From the NCBI GenBank assembly GCA_025210745.1, contig JAOARC010000021.1:40552-104551 (forward strand): 64,000 nt of DNA, in the 5' to 3' direction. The stretch comes from Bacteriovoracaceae bacterium. Its GTDB lineage: Bacteria; Bdellovibrionota; Bacteriovoracia; Bacteriovoracales; Bacteriovoracaceae. Under the pieces are notes generated by a model. That model was not told the origin of the DNA, searched no databases, and worked only from the letters and a program-made list of their open reading frames with translations. Made by a program: the position numbers and the translations under genes. Shown piece by piece: positions 25,542-34,141 of the stretch (positions are counted from its first letter, which is position 1; each line of letters starts with the position of its first letter).

Positions 25542-26481
25542 TTAAAAATGATTCCTTATATTTTTGTTTAAAGTCTTTTTCCTGTAAAAATGATTTGATT
25601 ACATTCTTTTCAAAATTAATAATATTTATACCGAGGTCCTTATGGACTCCTGCAATATGAGATGTTTTGTTTAAGTTCATTAGCTTAGGGAACTCACTAG
25701 AAGAAAAAGGTTCGTTTTGAAAAACATCTAAATAAGCAAAAGCTTTTTTATTATGACTCAAAAACTGTAAAATATCCTCTTGATTAATAACTTGTCCTCT
25801 AGAACTATTGATAATAAGGCAGTCAGAACTTATTTTTTCAAAAACTTTCTTGTCAATAAATTGGTTATTCTCTTGATTTAAGTCAGTACAGAGAATAAGG
25901 AGTTGAACATCATCAAATAAATCTTGATCATATTTATTTATAAGGTTTGTATCAATGTAATTATCTTCAATTTTTGGATCAACAACAGTTATATTGTGAG
26001 CTAAAACTTTAAGAGTGTTATAGACTCTCTTTCCTATATGTCCATATCCTAGGATAAGTATCTTTTTATCGCTTAAAAGAGATCTATTCCACTTTCTTTG
26101 ACTATCCCAAGACCAATGATTAGGAAGCTTGCATAGGTGGGTAAATACACAACTTAAAATATATTCGCATACTGCAGCAGCTCTTATTTCATTTCCTCTA
26201 ACGATAGGAAATGACACTTTATTTATAAACTCTTGTGAAAAATTATCACTACCAGAATTAGGATGAATCATAAGGATTGTATTATCAATAAGATGATTAG
26301 CTATTTTTTCTGGGACTGTGTGAGTATTGGATATAAGAATATACTTTGAGCGCATATCAATATTAGTCAAGTCATTTTGGTAAGTCACACCATGAATAGA
26401 CTCTATCGCCTTCTTCTCATTTATAAAAAATGATTCTTCTTGATAAGCAGAAGAACTTAATCTAAGTACTTGAATCTTCAT
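25528..26481 (-). CDS. D-isomer-specific 2-hydroxyacid dehydrogenase
   Basis: 317 aa NAD(P)-dependent oxidoreductase. The Rossmann signature ILGYGHIGKRV (about residue 147) is followed by VVDPKIED, the INSSRGQVIN block with catalytic Arg, NEPF and the C-terminal TSHIAG with the catalytic His. Family members reduce 2-keto acids such as hydroxypyruvate or branched-chain keto acids; the substrate is not evident. It is first in the operon with the ureohydrolase and aat, each pair overlapping. Confidence 0.88.
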   Translation of the reverse strand: MKIQVLRLSSSAYQEESFFINEKKAIESIHGVTYQNDLTNIDMRSKYILISNTHTVPEKIANHLIDNTILMIHPNSGSDNFSQEFINKVSFPIVRGNEIRAAAVCEYILSCVFTHLCKLPNHWSWDSQRKWNRSLLSDKKILILGYGHIGKRVYNTLKVLAHNITVVDPKIEDNYIDTNLINKYDQDLFDDVQLLILCTDLNQENNQFIDKKVFEKISSDCLIINSSRGQVINQEDILQFLSHNKKAFAYLDVFQNEPFSSSEFPKLMNLNKTSHIAGVHKDLGINIINFEKNVIKSFLQEKDFKQKYKESFLNEVH

Positions 26482-26568
26482 ATGTAAATTCTATCCTAAA
26501 TGAATAAGCAAAACTAGCGAAATCGCTTTAAAAGATGTAGGATCCACTTAAAAATAAAGGATAAAAAT

Positions 26569-27345
26569 ATGATTTCTATAAAATCTGCTAGAGAAGTTGA
26601 GTTGATGCGTCAAAGTTGTCAGCTTGCCGCAAAAACTCTTAATTATATTGAAACAAAATTAGAAGTTGGTATGAGCACAGAAGATGTAAATACTTTATGT
26701 CATGAATTTATAATAAATAATGGAGCAACGCCTTCACCATTAAATTATCATGGCTTTCCAAAGTCTGTTTGCACATCTTTAAATAATGTTATTTGTCATG
26801 GAATTCCAAATAAGAAGGATATTTTAAAAGATGGAGATCTTTTAAATATTGATGTAACAACTTATTATAAAAATTTTCATGGAGATACCAATAGAACATT
26901 TTATATTGGAGAAGTTAGCGAAGAATTAAAAAAACTGACTCAAGTTACCTATAAATGTATGATGGAAGGTATTAAGATATGTAGGCCAGGAGCTAGATTA
27001 GGTGATGTTGGGGCTATTATTCAAGAAATTGCACAGGATCATGGTTATAGTGTCGTCAGAGAGTATTGTGGACATGGAATTGGAAGAGAGTTTCATGAAG
27101 ATCCACAAGTTCTTCATTATGGACAAAAAGGAACGGGAGTTGAACTTGTTCCTGGAATGACTTTTACAATAGAGCCAATGATTAATCTTGGCCAAAGATA
27201 TTGTAAAGTACTAAAAGATGGTTGGACAGTTGTAACTAAAGATAAAAAGCCATCTGCTCAATTTGAACATACGATTTTAATAACAGATGATGGTTATGAT
27301 ATTTTAACTTTGGACCCAGATGGAAAACAAGAACCAACAATATAG
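26569..27345 (+). CDS. map: Methionine aminopeptidase type I
   Basis: 258 aa, essential cytosolic enzyme that removes initiator Met. The five metal ligands are in INIDVTTYYKNFHGDTNR, YCGHGIGREFHEDP, TIEPM and QFEHTILIT; the substrate-side His lies in NYHGFPKSVCTSLN. AAAGGA precedes the ATG by a normal distance. The 3' end overlaps the next gene by 26 bp. Confidence 0.97.
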   Translation: MISIKSAREVELMRQSCQLAAKTLNYIETKLEVGMSTEDVNTLCHEFIINNGATPSPLNYHGFPKSVCTSLNNVICHGIPNKKDILKDGDLLNIDVTTYYKNFHGDTNRTFYIGEVSEELKKLTQVTYKCMMEGIKICRPGARLGDVGAIIQEIAQDHGYSVVREYCGHGIGREFHEDPQVLHYGQKGTGVELVPGMTFTIEPMINLGQRYCKVLKDGWTVVTKDKKPSAQFEHTILITDDGYDILTLDPDGKQEPTI

Positions 27346-28072
27346 CTATTTTGGAGTTATGGATGATGCTCATGTAAGCTATACTTCTGAATATTTATCC
27401 TTATATCTAAAAATTGATGCAAATGAGTGTATCTATAGCTTTAAGTATGAATCTAAAAATCCTGCTATTTGCAATTTTTTTGAATATAATCAAAACTTCT
27501 TTATTGATGCAAAAATAGATAACACATTTTTTTCTAAAGCTTTTCATAAAGTGAATAATGTCACGGATCAAATTGTTTTATTCCATTTCAAATCTTGTAT
27601 TGATAGTTTTCTTGGAAAACCTAGTGGACTAAGTCCTTATATTGAAGGGCAAATTATTTGCTTTTGTGCAAAGGTGACCTCTGCCTCGCTTATAGATCAT
27701 TATAAAAAAAGCTATGGAGATTTAAAAAAAGTATATTTAGCAACAAATGCTTCTAGTTTTTGTGGGCAATGCTCTTGTCGAGTAGAAAGAATTTTAAAAG
27801 ATGAAGTTGCTAAAGGAGAGTTTTTTTTAGGAGAAGATAAGGGAACTTGGACTAAGAAAATAGAAGATCTTATTAGCGACTTTGCAATGTTTAGTCCTGC
27901 TGGCTATGAACAACTTAATTTTAGTATTTCAAGTTTGAAAACAAACATAGTTAAACTCAAATGTAGTAGACCTAGTGATAGCAATCTTAAGAGAAGAGAG
28001 ATTCAAAAAACATTGGAAAACTTTTTTCGATCCGAAACAAACAGAGATATAAAAGTTTCAGTTGTTATTTAG
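27320..28072 (+). CDS. BFD-type [2Fe-2S] protein, NifU-like architecture
   Basis: 250 aa with a central Bfd-like domain: CFC at residues 114-116 and CGQC at 148-151, the CxC-x31-CxxC spacing that holds a [2Fe-2S] cluster in NifU and bacterioferritin-associated ferredoxin. About 110 residues before it and 90 after it match no family I recognise, though the order scaffold/Bfd/C-terminal resembles NifU. The first ATG overlaps map by 26 bp; an ATG at 27359 is possible but has a poor ribosome-site spacing. It probably takes part in iron-sulfur handling. Confidence 0.72.
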   Translation: MENKNQQYSYFGVMDDAHVSYTSEYLSLYLKIDANECIYSFKYESKNPAICNFFEYNQNFFIDAKIDNTFFSKAFHKVNNVTDQIVLFHFKSCIDSFLGKPSGLSPYIEGQIICFCAKVTSASLIDHYKKSYGDLKKVYLATNASSFCGQCSCRVERILKDEVAKGEFFLGEDKGTWTKKIEDLISDFAMFSPAGYEQLNFSISSLKTNIVKLKCSRPSDSNLKRREIQKTLENFFRSETNRDIKVSVVI

Positions 28073-28632
28073 CATTTTTTTTTGCCTGTAGGGTATTGCT
28101 TTAGACGTTTAAAAATAAGATCAATATTACCTAGATTTTTTCTTAAGCTTTCTATGCCTTCTTCTTCTAAAGTATGGGTTGCTTTATAAAATACTTTATT
28201 AATATCAGGAAAGTACTTTGAAAAACATTTTGGATCTTGATTTTGATTTTGTATCCATCCTAGATAGTGTAAGAAGATATCAATCGACTTTTCTTGAAGA
28301 TCTTTTATTTTATTTAGGGCCATGGAATATTCTTGTTTATCGTATATTTCAACATTAACTAATAAAAATCTAGACTTTTTTAGTAGTAATTTCATGATTT
28401 GCGTACTGGGAGATTGTGAATCACAAATTTTATTTAAGTATTTCGAGTTAATAGTTAGGTTATTACCTAGTTGGATCATTTGTGAAATAATTTGTTCATT
28501 AAGATATTTTCTAGCACCGGCTATTTTCTTTTTATGAATTTGTTTTTCTTCTTGTCCAAGACAAAATAGATATTCTTTCGGTCCAGCAAAAGCCGACAAG
28601 CTAATAATTAGAGTGATGATGATCTTTAGCAT
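28069..28632 (-). CDS. Small secreted protein of unknown function
   Basis: 187 aa with a signal peptide (MLKIIITLIISLSAFA) and a helical mature domain with four Cys (LFCLGQ, KICDSQ, PKCFSKY, KKKC). The even number and spacing suggest disulfides. No family recognised. Its stop overlaps the stop of the iron-sulfur protein gene by 4 bp in convergent orientation, and a divergent promoter region lies between it and tatC. Confidence 0.65.
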   Translation of the reverse strand: MLKIIITLIISLSAFAGPKEYLFCLGQEEKQIHKKKIAGARKYLNEQIISQMIQLGNNLTINSKYLNKICDSQSPSTQIMKLLLKKSRFLLVNVEIYDKQEYSMALNKIKDLQEKSIDIFLHYLGWIQNQNQDPKCFSKYFPDINKVFYKATHTLEEEGIESLRKNLGNIDLIFKRLKQYPTGKKKC

Positions 28633-28725
28633 ACTAATAATTATAGCACATAAAAGTATCTGTAAAACACAAAAATGTTGCGAGGCATAGTGGACGATCT
28701 TAGTTGATTGAAATAGTATGGCTCC

Positions 28726-29475
28726 ATGAAAGAAATGGAATTAACAGATCACTTACATGAGTTAAGAAAGAGAGTCATTAATATTGTTATTATATTAATA
28801 ATATCTTTTTTTGTTTGTTATGGTTTTGGTGAGAAGTTACAAGATATTTTACTTGCACCTCTTCGCTCTGCCTTAGGTGTTGAGGGAAAAGTTGTTTTTC
28901 TAGGTCTTCTAGATAAAGTTTTAACTCAATTTCAATTGGCTTTTTGGTCCGCAGTAATATTTTCTTCTCCATTATGGTTTCATCAACTATGGTTATTTAT
29001 TAAACCTGGGCTTTATGAATCAGAAGTAAAAGTAGTAAGACCATTTATAATGATCGGATTTTTATTATTTTGCCTTGGTATCAGCTTTGGCTATTTTTTA
29101 GTTTTTCCATTTACTTTTGAAACTATAATGACTTTTGGAGTAAAAAATATTGAAGCAACTATTTCTTTAAAAGAATATATTGTTTTATCGAGTAAAGTTC
29201 TTGTGTTCTTAGGGATTTTATTTCAAATGCCAAATGTTATGTTAATCATGGGCTTTATGGGAGTTGTAGATAAAGAGTTACTATCAACTTCTAGAAGGTA
29301 TGTAGTCGCAGCATTTGCAGTCCTTGCAGCTGTTTTAACTCCACCTGATATTATTACTATGATGGCTTTATGGGTACCACTTGTTCTTTTATATGAAATC
29401 GGATTATGGGCTGTTGCTTTAATAGTAATGCCTTATAAAAAGAGAAAAGAAAAAGTTTTACTCTCTGAAGAATAA
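28726..29475 (+). CDS. tatC: Sec-independent translocase protein TatC
   Basis: 249 aa with six membrane helices. It is the receptor subunit of the twin-arginine translocase, which moves folded proteins across the inner membrane. The N-terminal LTDHLHELRKRVI is diagnostic, and a conserved Glu lies in SEVKVVRPF. tatA and tatB are not in the window, so the Tat genes are scattered in this genome. Confidence 0.96.
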   Translation: MKEMELTDHLHELRKRVINIVIILIISFFVCYGFGEKLQDILLAPLRSALGVEGKVVFLGLLDKVLTQFQLAFWSAVIFSSPLWFHQLWLFIKPGLYESEVKVVRPFIMIGFLLFCLGISFGYFLVFPFTFETIMTFGVKNIEATISLKEYIVLSSKVLVFLGILFQMPNVMLIMGFMGVVDKELLSTSRRYVVAAFAVLAAVLTPPDIITMMALWVPLVLLYEIGLWAVALIVMPYKKRKEKVLLSEE

Positions 29476-29493
29476 TTATTTTTTCACTTCAAC

Positions 29494-29521
29494 CTTGACA
29501 AAAATTCATATGATACCATCT
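29494..29521 (+). promoter_or_regulatory. Sigma-32-like heat-shock promoter of hsp20
   Basis: CTTGACA (29494-29500) is followed after 13 bp by TACCATCT (29514-29521), close to the sigma-32 pattern CTTGAAA-N11-16-CCCCATNT. A palindrome GGGACGTCCC (29537-29546) sits between promoter and gene. Confidence 0.5.
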
Positions 29522-29577
29522 TAATAATATAAGATAGGGACGTCCCAATTAAATAAGTTTTATATTGGAGGTATCTT

Positions 29578-30006
29578 ATGAGACATTACGATTTATTAAC
29601 ATCAAATTTTTTTAATGACATTGATAGTCTATTTGCAAATGCTTTATCAAATAAGCAAACAAAGCAGTGGAAACCTTTAACTCAAGTGCAAGAGCAGGAT
29701 GATTATTATCATTTAGCTATTGATGTACCTGGGATGAATAATGATGATCTAAAAATAGATATACATGAGAAAGTATTAACTGTTAGTGGTTCAAGAAAGA
29801 GTCGTTATAAGAATGAGGAAGGTGAATTTGATGAGGTGGCGCACTTTAATAAAAGTTTCAAATTACCTGAAAATTCAAATATTGACGAGCTTGATGCAAG
29901 CTTAAGCAATGGAGTGCTTGATATTGTAATCCCTAAATTGAAATCTAGTTTACCCCTTTCTAGATCAATTGAAATAGGTTCTAAAAAATCAAGTTTTCTT
30001 AGCTAG
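29578..30006 (+). CDS. Small heat-shock protein Hsp20
   Basis: 142 aa alpha-crystallin-type chaperone that holds unfolding proteins. The core domain runs from about 40 to 130, with DYYHLAIDVPGMNNDDLKI, VLTVSGSRKS and the GVLDIVIPK motif near the end. The Shine-Dalgarno GGAGG lies upstream. A sigma-32-like promoter and a strong hairpin bracket the gene. Confidence 0.95.
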   Translation: MRHYDLLTSNFFNDIDSLFANALSNKQTKQWKPLTQVQEQDDYYHLAIDVPGMNNDDLKIDIHEKVLTVSGSRKSRYKNEEGEFDEVAHFNKSFKLPENSNIDELDASLSNGVLDIVIPKLKSSLPLSRSIEIGSKKSSFLS

Positions 30007-30015
30007 TGAAATGGA

Positions 30016-30037
30016 AGCGGGTCCTAGTGGGCCCGCT
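30016..30037. terminator. GC-rich hairpin between convergent genes
   Basis: AGCGGGTCC (30016-30024) pairs with GGGCCCGCT (30029-30037), one G-T pair, 4-nt loop. It lies between hsp20 and speB and could stop both transcripts, though the T-runs are poor. Confidence 0.6.
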
Positions 30038-30052
30038 CTATAAAGTTTTATA

Positions 30053-30940
30053 TTAATCCTGCATCGCTAAAAGTGTTTCTCTAACAATCTTTGAAGCAAA
30101 AGCATTAGAGTTGCCTGTTGAGTCTATCATAGGTGCAAGTTCAACAATATCAGCACCAATAAAATTCTTTTCTTTTAGAATCTTAATAATTCTTATAAAT
30201 GAATGAAAGTTTTCACCTCCGGCTTCAGGAGTACCAGTTCCTGGCATAAAAGCAGGGTCAAAAAAATCAAGATCAAGAGTCATGTAGATCGGTCTTTTAG
30301 CATCTATGCTTGCGATTTTATCGCATAAAGAATCAAGGCTTGTATAAAGAGTATTATGTTTTTTCATAAACTCAAACTCTTCTTTAGTTCCAGATCTAAC
30401 CCCGTACTGAATAAGCTCATTCTTATCACTCATATGATCCCACATTCTTCTCATGATAGAAGCATGTGAATACTTTTCTTCAAGGTATCCATCTCTAAGA
30501 TCTGTATGAGCATCAAAGTGAAGTAAAACCATATCTTCATAATTATCTAATGCTAGTCTCATTGGGCCATAAGAAATGGAGTGTTCACCTCCCATAACTA
30601 AAAACTTTATCTTATCTTTTTTTAGATCTAGCTCTTTAGTATTTGCATGAAAGTAGTCATTAGTAATTTTCCATTTGCTTGGATAGATAGGAAGATTACC
30701 AGTATCAATAATATTATAATCTTCGATATCTCTATCTAAATATGGTGAATATGTTTCAAGTCCAAAAGAAGCATCCTTAATTGCATCAGGTCCAAACCTT
30801 GCTCCTGGCCTATATGAAGTCGTCCCATCAAAACAAAAACCAACTAGGTGAGTAGCATTTTTGAAGATCGCTTCACTATAAGTAGTTCCAATAAATGGCC
30901 TTGATGATTCTTGATCATTTAGATCTTTGATTTTATCCAT
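30053..30940 (-). CDS. speB: Agmatinase (SpeB)
   Basis: 295 aa Mn-dependent ureohydrolase that converts agmatine to putrescine and urea. Ligand motifs: MGGEHSISYG, HFDAHTDLRD and TLDLDFFDPAF, with TPEAGG. It starts where the spermidine synthase gene ends (1-bp overlap), which points to putrescine as the product that SpeE then uses. No arginine decarboxylase gene lies in the window. Confidence 0.92.
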   Translation of the reverse strand: MDKIKDLNDQESSRPFIGTTYSEAIFKNATHLVGFCFDGTTSYRPGARFGPDAIKDASFGLETYSPYLDRDIEDYNIIDTGNLPIYPSKWKITNDYFHANTKELDLKKDKIKFLVMGGEHSISYGPMRLALDNYEDMVLLHFDAHTDLRDGYLEEKYSHASIMRRMWDHMSDKNELIQYGVRSGTKEEFEFMKKHNTLYTSLDSLCDKIASIDAKRPIYMTLDLDFFDPAFMPGTGTPEAGGENFHSFIRIIKILKEKNFIGADIVELAPMIDSTGNSNAFASKIVRETLLAMQD

Positions 30941-31797
30941 TAATCTAATCCTATTTTTCTTTTGTGAAAGTTACTAATGGCAAAAGCGCCTTTGTGCCAA
31001 TCCATATTGTACCATTTAAGATCTCTTTGAAGAGCTTCCATTTCATTTCTTTTTGCATCGATAAGGTGAGTAGCTCTAGCTCCTTTTGAACTAAATCCAA
31101 AGGTCCAAAATACACCTGGGTAGATACTCATTGGCGCTGTAAATGATTGAACATTTTCAAAAGCTTTTTTCATATTTGAATAAATACTTTTAACATCGTA
31201 CTCATCTAAAAATGGGTTTTCAGTTTGATTCATCATAATACCATCTTTAGTTAAAGCATTATAAACATCAGTATAAAATTCACTTGTAAAAAGTCCTGAA
31301 GCAAAATCTTCTGGATCAGTTGAATCTACTACAATAACATCGTATTCATTTTTCTTTGATTTAATAAAAGCAAATCCATCTTGAGGTAGAATATTTACTC
31401 TTTTATCATCTAGTGCGCTTGTGCATTCTGGAAAATATATTTTTGATACTTCAATTACCCTTTCATCAATTTCAACAAGGTCAATTTGCTCTATTGATTC
31501 GTGCTTTGCAAATTCTCTTACAACGCCACCATCTCCACCACCGATGATAAGAACTTTTTTACAGTTTTTAGAAACCATATAAGGAATATGGGCCATAACT
31601 TCATGATAAACAAATTCATCTAAGTTACTTACCATTGTCTTTCCGTCTAAAAGTAAAAGCCTTCCAACCGCATCTGTATCGACAACATCAATTTGCTGAT
31701 ATTTAGACTTTTCACTATGAAGAACCTTTTTTACTTTCCAACCCATAGAGAAGGTATTTCTAAAAGATCTTTCATAAAACCAACCATTATCTAACAT
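30940..31797 (-). CDS. speE: Spermidine synthase (SpeE)
   Basis: 285 aa aminopropyltransferase, making spermidine from putrescine and decarboxylated SAM. The SAM-binding loop IIGGGDGGVVREF and the catalytic VDSTDPEDFA block are present, plus VYHEVMAHIP at the N-terminal domain. It is the first gene of the speE-speB operon. Confidence 0.95.
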   Translation of the reverse strand: MLDNGWFYERSFRNTFSMGWKVKKVLHSEKSKYQQIDVVDTDAVGRLLLLDGKTMVSNLDEFVYHEVMAHIPYMVSKNCKKVLIIGGGDGGVVREFAKHESIEQIDLVEIDERVIEVSKIYFPECTSALDDKRVNILPQDGFAFIKSKKNEYDVIVVDSTDPEDFASGLFTSEFYTDVYNALTKDGIMMNQTENPFLDEYDVKSIYSNMKKAFENVQSFTAPMSIYPGVFWTFGFSSKGARATHLIDAKRNEMEALQRDLKWYNMDWHKGAFAISNFHKRKIGLD

Positions 31798-31997
31798 ATG
31801 ACTCCCTGCGTATACATATACTCAAATGATTTAGGTTTTGATAGTAATGATGAGCAAGGAAGCTGTGATAATCACTGCGACGAGCGATTCATACTATGAA
31901 AAGCTAAATGCTTGAGTATAAAATAAAAATATGACTAAAACATACAATAAGTAGTATATTTTAGGCATAAAATAATAAAAAAGCATGGAGAAAATAT

Positions 31998-32984
31998 ATG
32001 ATTATTGTAACTGGTGGAGCTGGTTTTATAGGAAGTTGTTTGATTAAAGAGCTTAACTCTATGGGACGTGAAGATATCATCGTTGTAGACAGGTTAGAAA
32101 GTGACCAAAAGTGGATGAATCTAAGAGGATTAAAGTACTCCGAGTACATCCAAGCTGATGACTTTATTGAACCTGAAACTTTATATCCTATTTTTGAAGA
32201 AGGTATCGATGCTCTTTATCACATGGGAGCATGCTCATCTACTACTGAAAGAGATGTGGATTATTTAATGTACAATAACGTGGATTATTCAAAAATTATG
32301 TTTCAAGTTTGTACTGATTTTAATGTTCCTCTATGTTACGCATCTTCAGCAGCGACTTATGGTGATGGAGAGGATGGTTATGATGATGATGAATCAAAAA
32401 TTAGATCACTAAAACCATTAAATGCTTATGGATATTCTAAACAACTTGTAGATGAGTGGGCGTTAAAATTACAAGCGACTCCTGAAAAATGGTATGGAGT
32501 AAAATTTTTCAATGTATACGGACCAAATGAGTATCATAAAGAAAAGATGAGCTCTGTTGTTTATCAAGCTTATAATCAAATTAAGGCCACAGGTAAAATG
32601 AAGCTTTTTAAATCTTATAAAGATGGATTTGAAGATGGAAAACAGCTACGTGACTTTGTTTATGTAAAAGATGTTGTTAACGCTATGATTGCTCTTATTA
32701 ATGATGATCACAAAGGTGAAAATGGAATCTATAACCTAGGTACAGGAAAAGCTAGAAGCTTTTTAGATTTAACTAAAGCTACTTTTAGTGCTTTAGGGAT
32801 AAATGAAAATATTGAGTATATCGAAATGCCAGATTCGCTTAAGGATCAGTATCAGTATTTTACTGAGGCGAATATGGCAAAGCTTAATGATGCTTTAAGT
32901 GGATTTGAATTTCACTCTTTAGAAGATGGTGTTAGTGACTATGTGAAAAATCATCTGATGAATAAAAACCAATTTTATTGTTAA
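31998..32984 (+). CDS. hldD: ADP-L-glycero-D-manno-heptose-6-epimerase
   Basis: 328 aa short-chain dehydrogenase fold enzyme that gives the last step in making ADP-heptose for the LPS inner core. It has VTGGAGFIGS at the N-terminus, the ACSSTTERD block, SSAATYG and the catalytic YGYSK near residue 143. GGAG precedes the ATG. It probably supplies the GT9 transferase at 14.5 kb. The FliG-like gene follows after 10 bp. Confidence 0.96.
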   Translation: MIIVTGGAGFIGSCLIKELNSMGREDIIVVDRLESDQKWMNLRGLKYSEYIQADDFIEPETLYPIFEEGIDALYHMGACSSTTERDVDYLMYNNVDYSKIMFQVCTDFNVPLCYASSAATYGDGEDGYDDDESKIRSLKPLNAYGYSKQLVDEWALKLQATPEKWYGVKFFNVYGPNEYHKEKMSSVVYQAYNQIKATGKMKLFKSYKDGFEDGKQLRDFVYVKDVVNAMIALINDDHKGENGIYNLGTGKARSFLDLTKATFSALGINENIEYIEMPDSLKDQYQYFTEANMAKLNDALSGFEFHSLEDGVSDYVKNHLMNKNQFYC

Positions 32985-32994
32985 GGATATTTTT

Positions 32995-33423
32995 ATGGCA
33001 AAGTTTAAAGGTGGAATAGAAGAAGCAGCAGCAATGCTTAGTCTTTTATCTTCAAGTGAGGCAAAAAATCTTTTAGAGCAAATAAGAGACAAAGATCCTA
33101 ATATGGCATTGGAGCTTGAAGAACGAATGATAAAATTAGAAGATCTTGTTCATCTAACAATGGCCATGAAAGTAACCTTTTTAAAAGAAATGGACCTGGA
33201 AACTTTTGGTCTTGCCCTTAGAACTATGGATAAAGATATAACGAATAAGATTCTAGAAGGACTTTCAACTGGAATTATCGTTGATATTGAAGATGGATTA
33301 AAGGGAAAACCAAGACCTTTATCACAAGTTCAAGATGCCCAAGATAAAGTAAAAGATCATATGAAAAAACTTCTTGATTCTGGACAGATTGTGTTGAAGC
33401 CGGATGGCGATATCTTAGTTTAA
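32995..33423 (+). CDS. FliG C-terminal domain-like protein
   Basis: 142 aa. The last 75 residues resemble the FliG C-terminal half: ALRTMDKDITNKILEGLS, then DAQDKVKDHMKKLLDSGQIVL, compare the ALKTA...KILSNMS and VEEAQ...G.I blocks of FliG. The N-terminal region is helical and also FliG-M-like. It is far shorter than true FliG (about 330 aa), so it is probably a stand-alone paralogue and not a rotor switch. Its 3' 220 bp are duplicated at 34142-34361. Confidence 0.72.
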   Translation: MAKFKGGIEEAAAMLSLLSSSEAKNLLEQIRDKDPNMALELEERMIKLEDLVHLTMAMKVTFLKEMDLETFGLALRTMDKDITNKILEGLSTGIIVDIEDGLKGKPRPLSQVQDAQDKVKDHMKKLLDSGQIVLKPDGDILV

Positions 33424-33731
33424 GAAGCAAACTCACTTATAGACTGAGGATAAATCCTATATTCTTTTCCAACCTTTTTAGCTTTGATTGTTCCGTCTTG
33501 AATATAACGAAGAATTGTTCTTGTAGATTTATCTAGAACCTTTGCAGCCATCTCGACAGTAAGCCATGTATCATCGCTACTAGAAATATCTAATAGCTGT
33601 AACTCTACTAGTTTATTTTTACTAGAGTAGCCAGCAAAGATATTTTTTTCAAGCTCTCTATCTTCAACAATAAGCTCATCACAAAAACTAATTGTCATTG
33701 CATCTGCATCTTTATCATAGGATAGTTTCAT
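33420..33731 (-). CDS. DUF2283/HTH fusion, predicted antitoxin
   Basis: 103 aa. Residues 1-50 match the DUF2283 pattern (MKLSYDKDADAMTISF, LVELQLLDIS); residues 55-103 are a MerR/excisionase-type helix-turn-helix (LTVEMAAKVLDKSTRTILRYIQDG, KKVGKEYRI). DUF2283 proteins are common partners of DUF4258 proteins, so this is the likely antitoxin and autorepressor. It overlaps the DUF4258 gene by 4 bp and the FliG-like stop by 4 bp in convergent orientation. Confidence 0.75.
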   Translation of the reverse strand: MKLSYDKDADAMTISFCDELIVEDRELEKNIFAGYSSKNKLVELQLLDISSSDDTWLTVEMAAKVLDKSTRTILRYIQDGTIKAKKVGKEYRIYPQSISEFAS

Positions 33732-34000
33732 AACTTCATTCTCCAGTTTACCAGGGCTGTGATAATAATTAGACTGGGTTCTTCAATACTTATAGAAATA
33801 CAAAGATTATTATCAGTTCTCTTTTTAAAGTTTTTATATACCCAGTATTTATTATCGAGTTCTTTATCTACAATTTTGCCTTCTTGAACTACGGTTATGA
33901 CTTCATTTCTAGAAATATTTCGTGAACTCATTCTATCTAGAGCATGTTTTGTAAAAACAAGTTTGTAGCTTTTCTTTTTAAATTTAATTACCTGTAACAT
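33728..34000 (-). CDS. DUF4258 protein, predicted toxin
   Basis: 90 aa of the DUF4258 type: FTKHALDRMSSRNISRNEVITVV with the conserved His, Arg and Arg, then a beta-rich end (LIIITALVNW). This family is thought to have a RelE-like fold and to act as an RNase toxin; catalysis is not proven. AAAGGGG precedes the ATG. The toxin gene comes first and the DUF2283/HTH gene second, a reversed order for type II pairs. Confidence 0.72.
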   Translation of the reverse strand: MLQVIKFKKKSYKLVFTKHALDRMSSRNISRNEVITVVQEGKIVDKELDNKYWVYKNFKKRTDNNLCISISIEEPSLIIITALVNWRMKL

Positions 34001-34038
34001 AATTTAACCCCTTTCAATATATATGACTTTTGCGACAG

Positions 34039-34057
34039 ATACAAGACATTATTGTAT
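34039..34057. promoter_or_regulatory. Dyad upstream of the DUF4258 gene, candidate autoregulatory operator
   Basis: ATACAA-GACATTA-TTGTAT is a 6-bp inverted repeat with 7-bp spacer about 40-60 bp before the DUF4258 start. A repeated TACCTGTAA motif also flanks the region (33990s and near 34101). It is a plausible binding site for the HTH partner. Confidence 0.45.
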
Positions 34058-34141
34058 TTGTTTTAATATCCAATTCAAAGAGATATGCTTACTGTTTAAC
34101 TACCTGTAATTATAGCTTCATTATGTGAGGCTTAAATTTAT

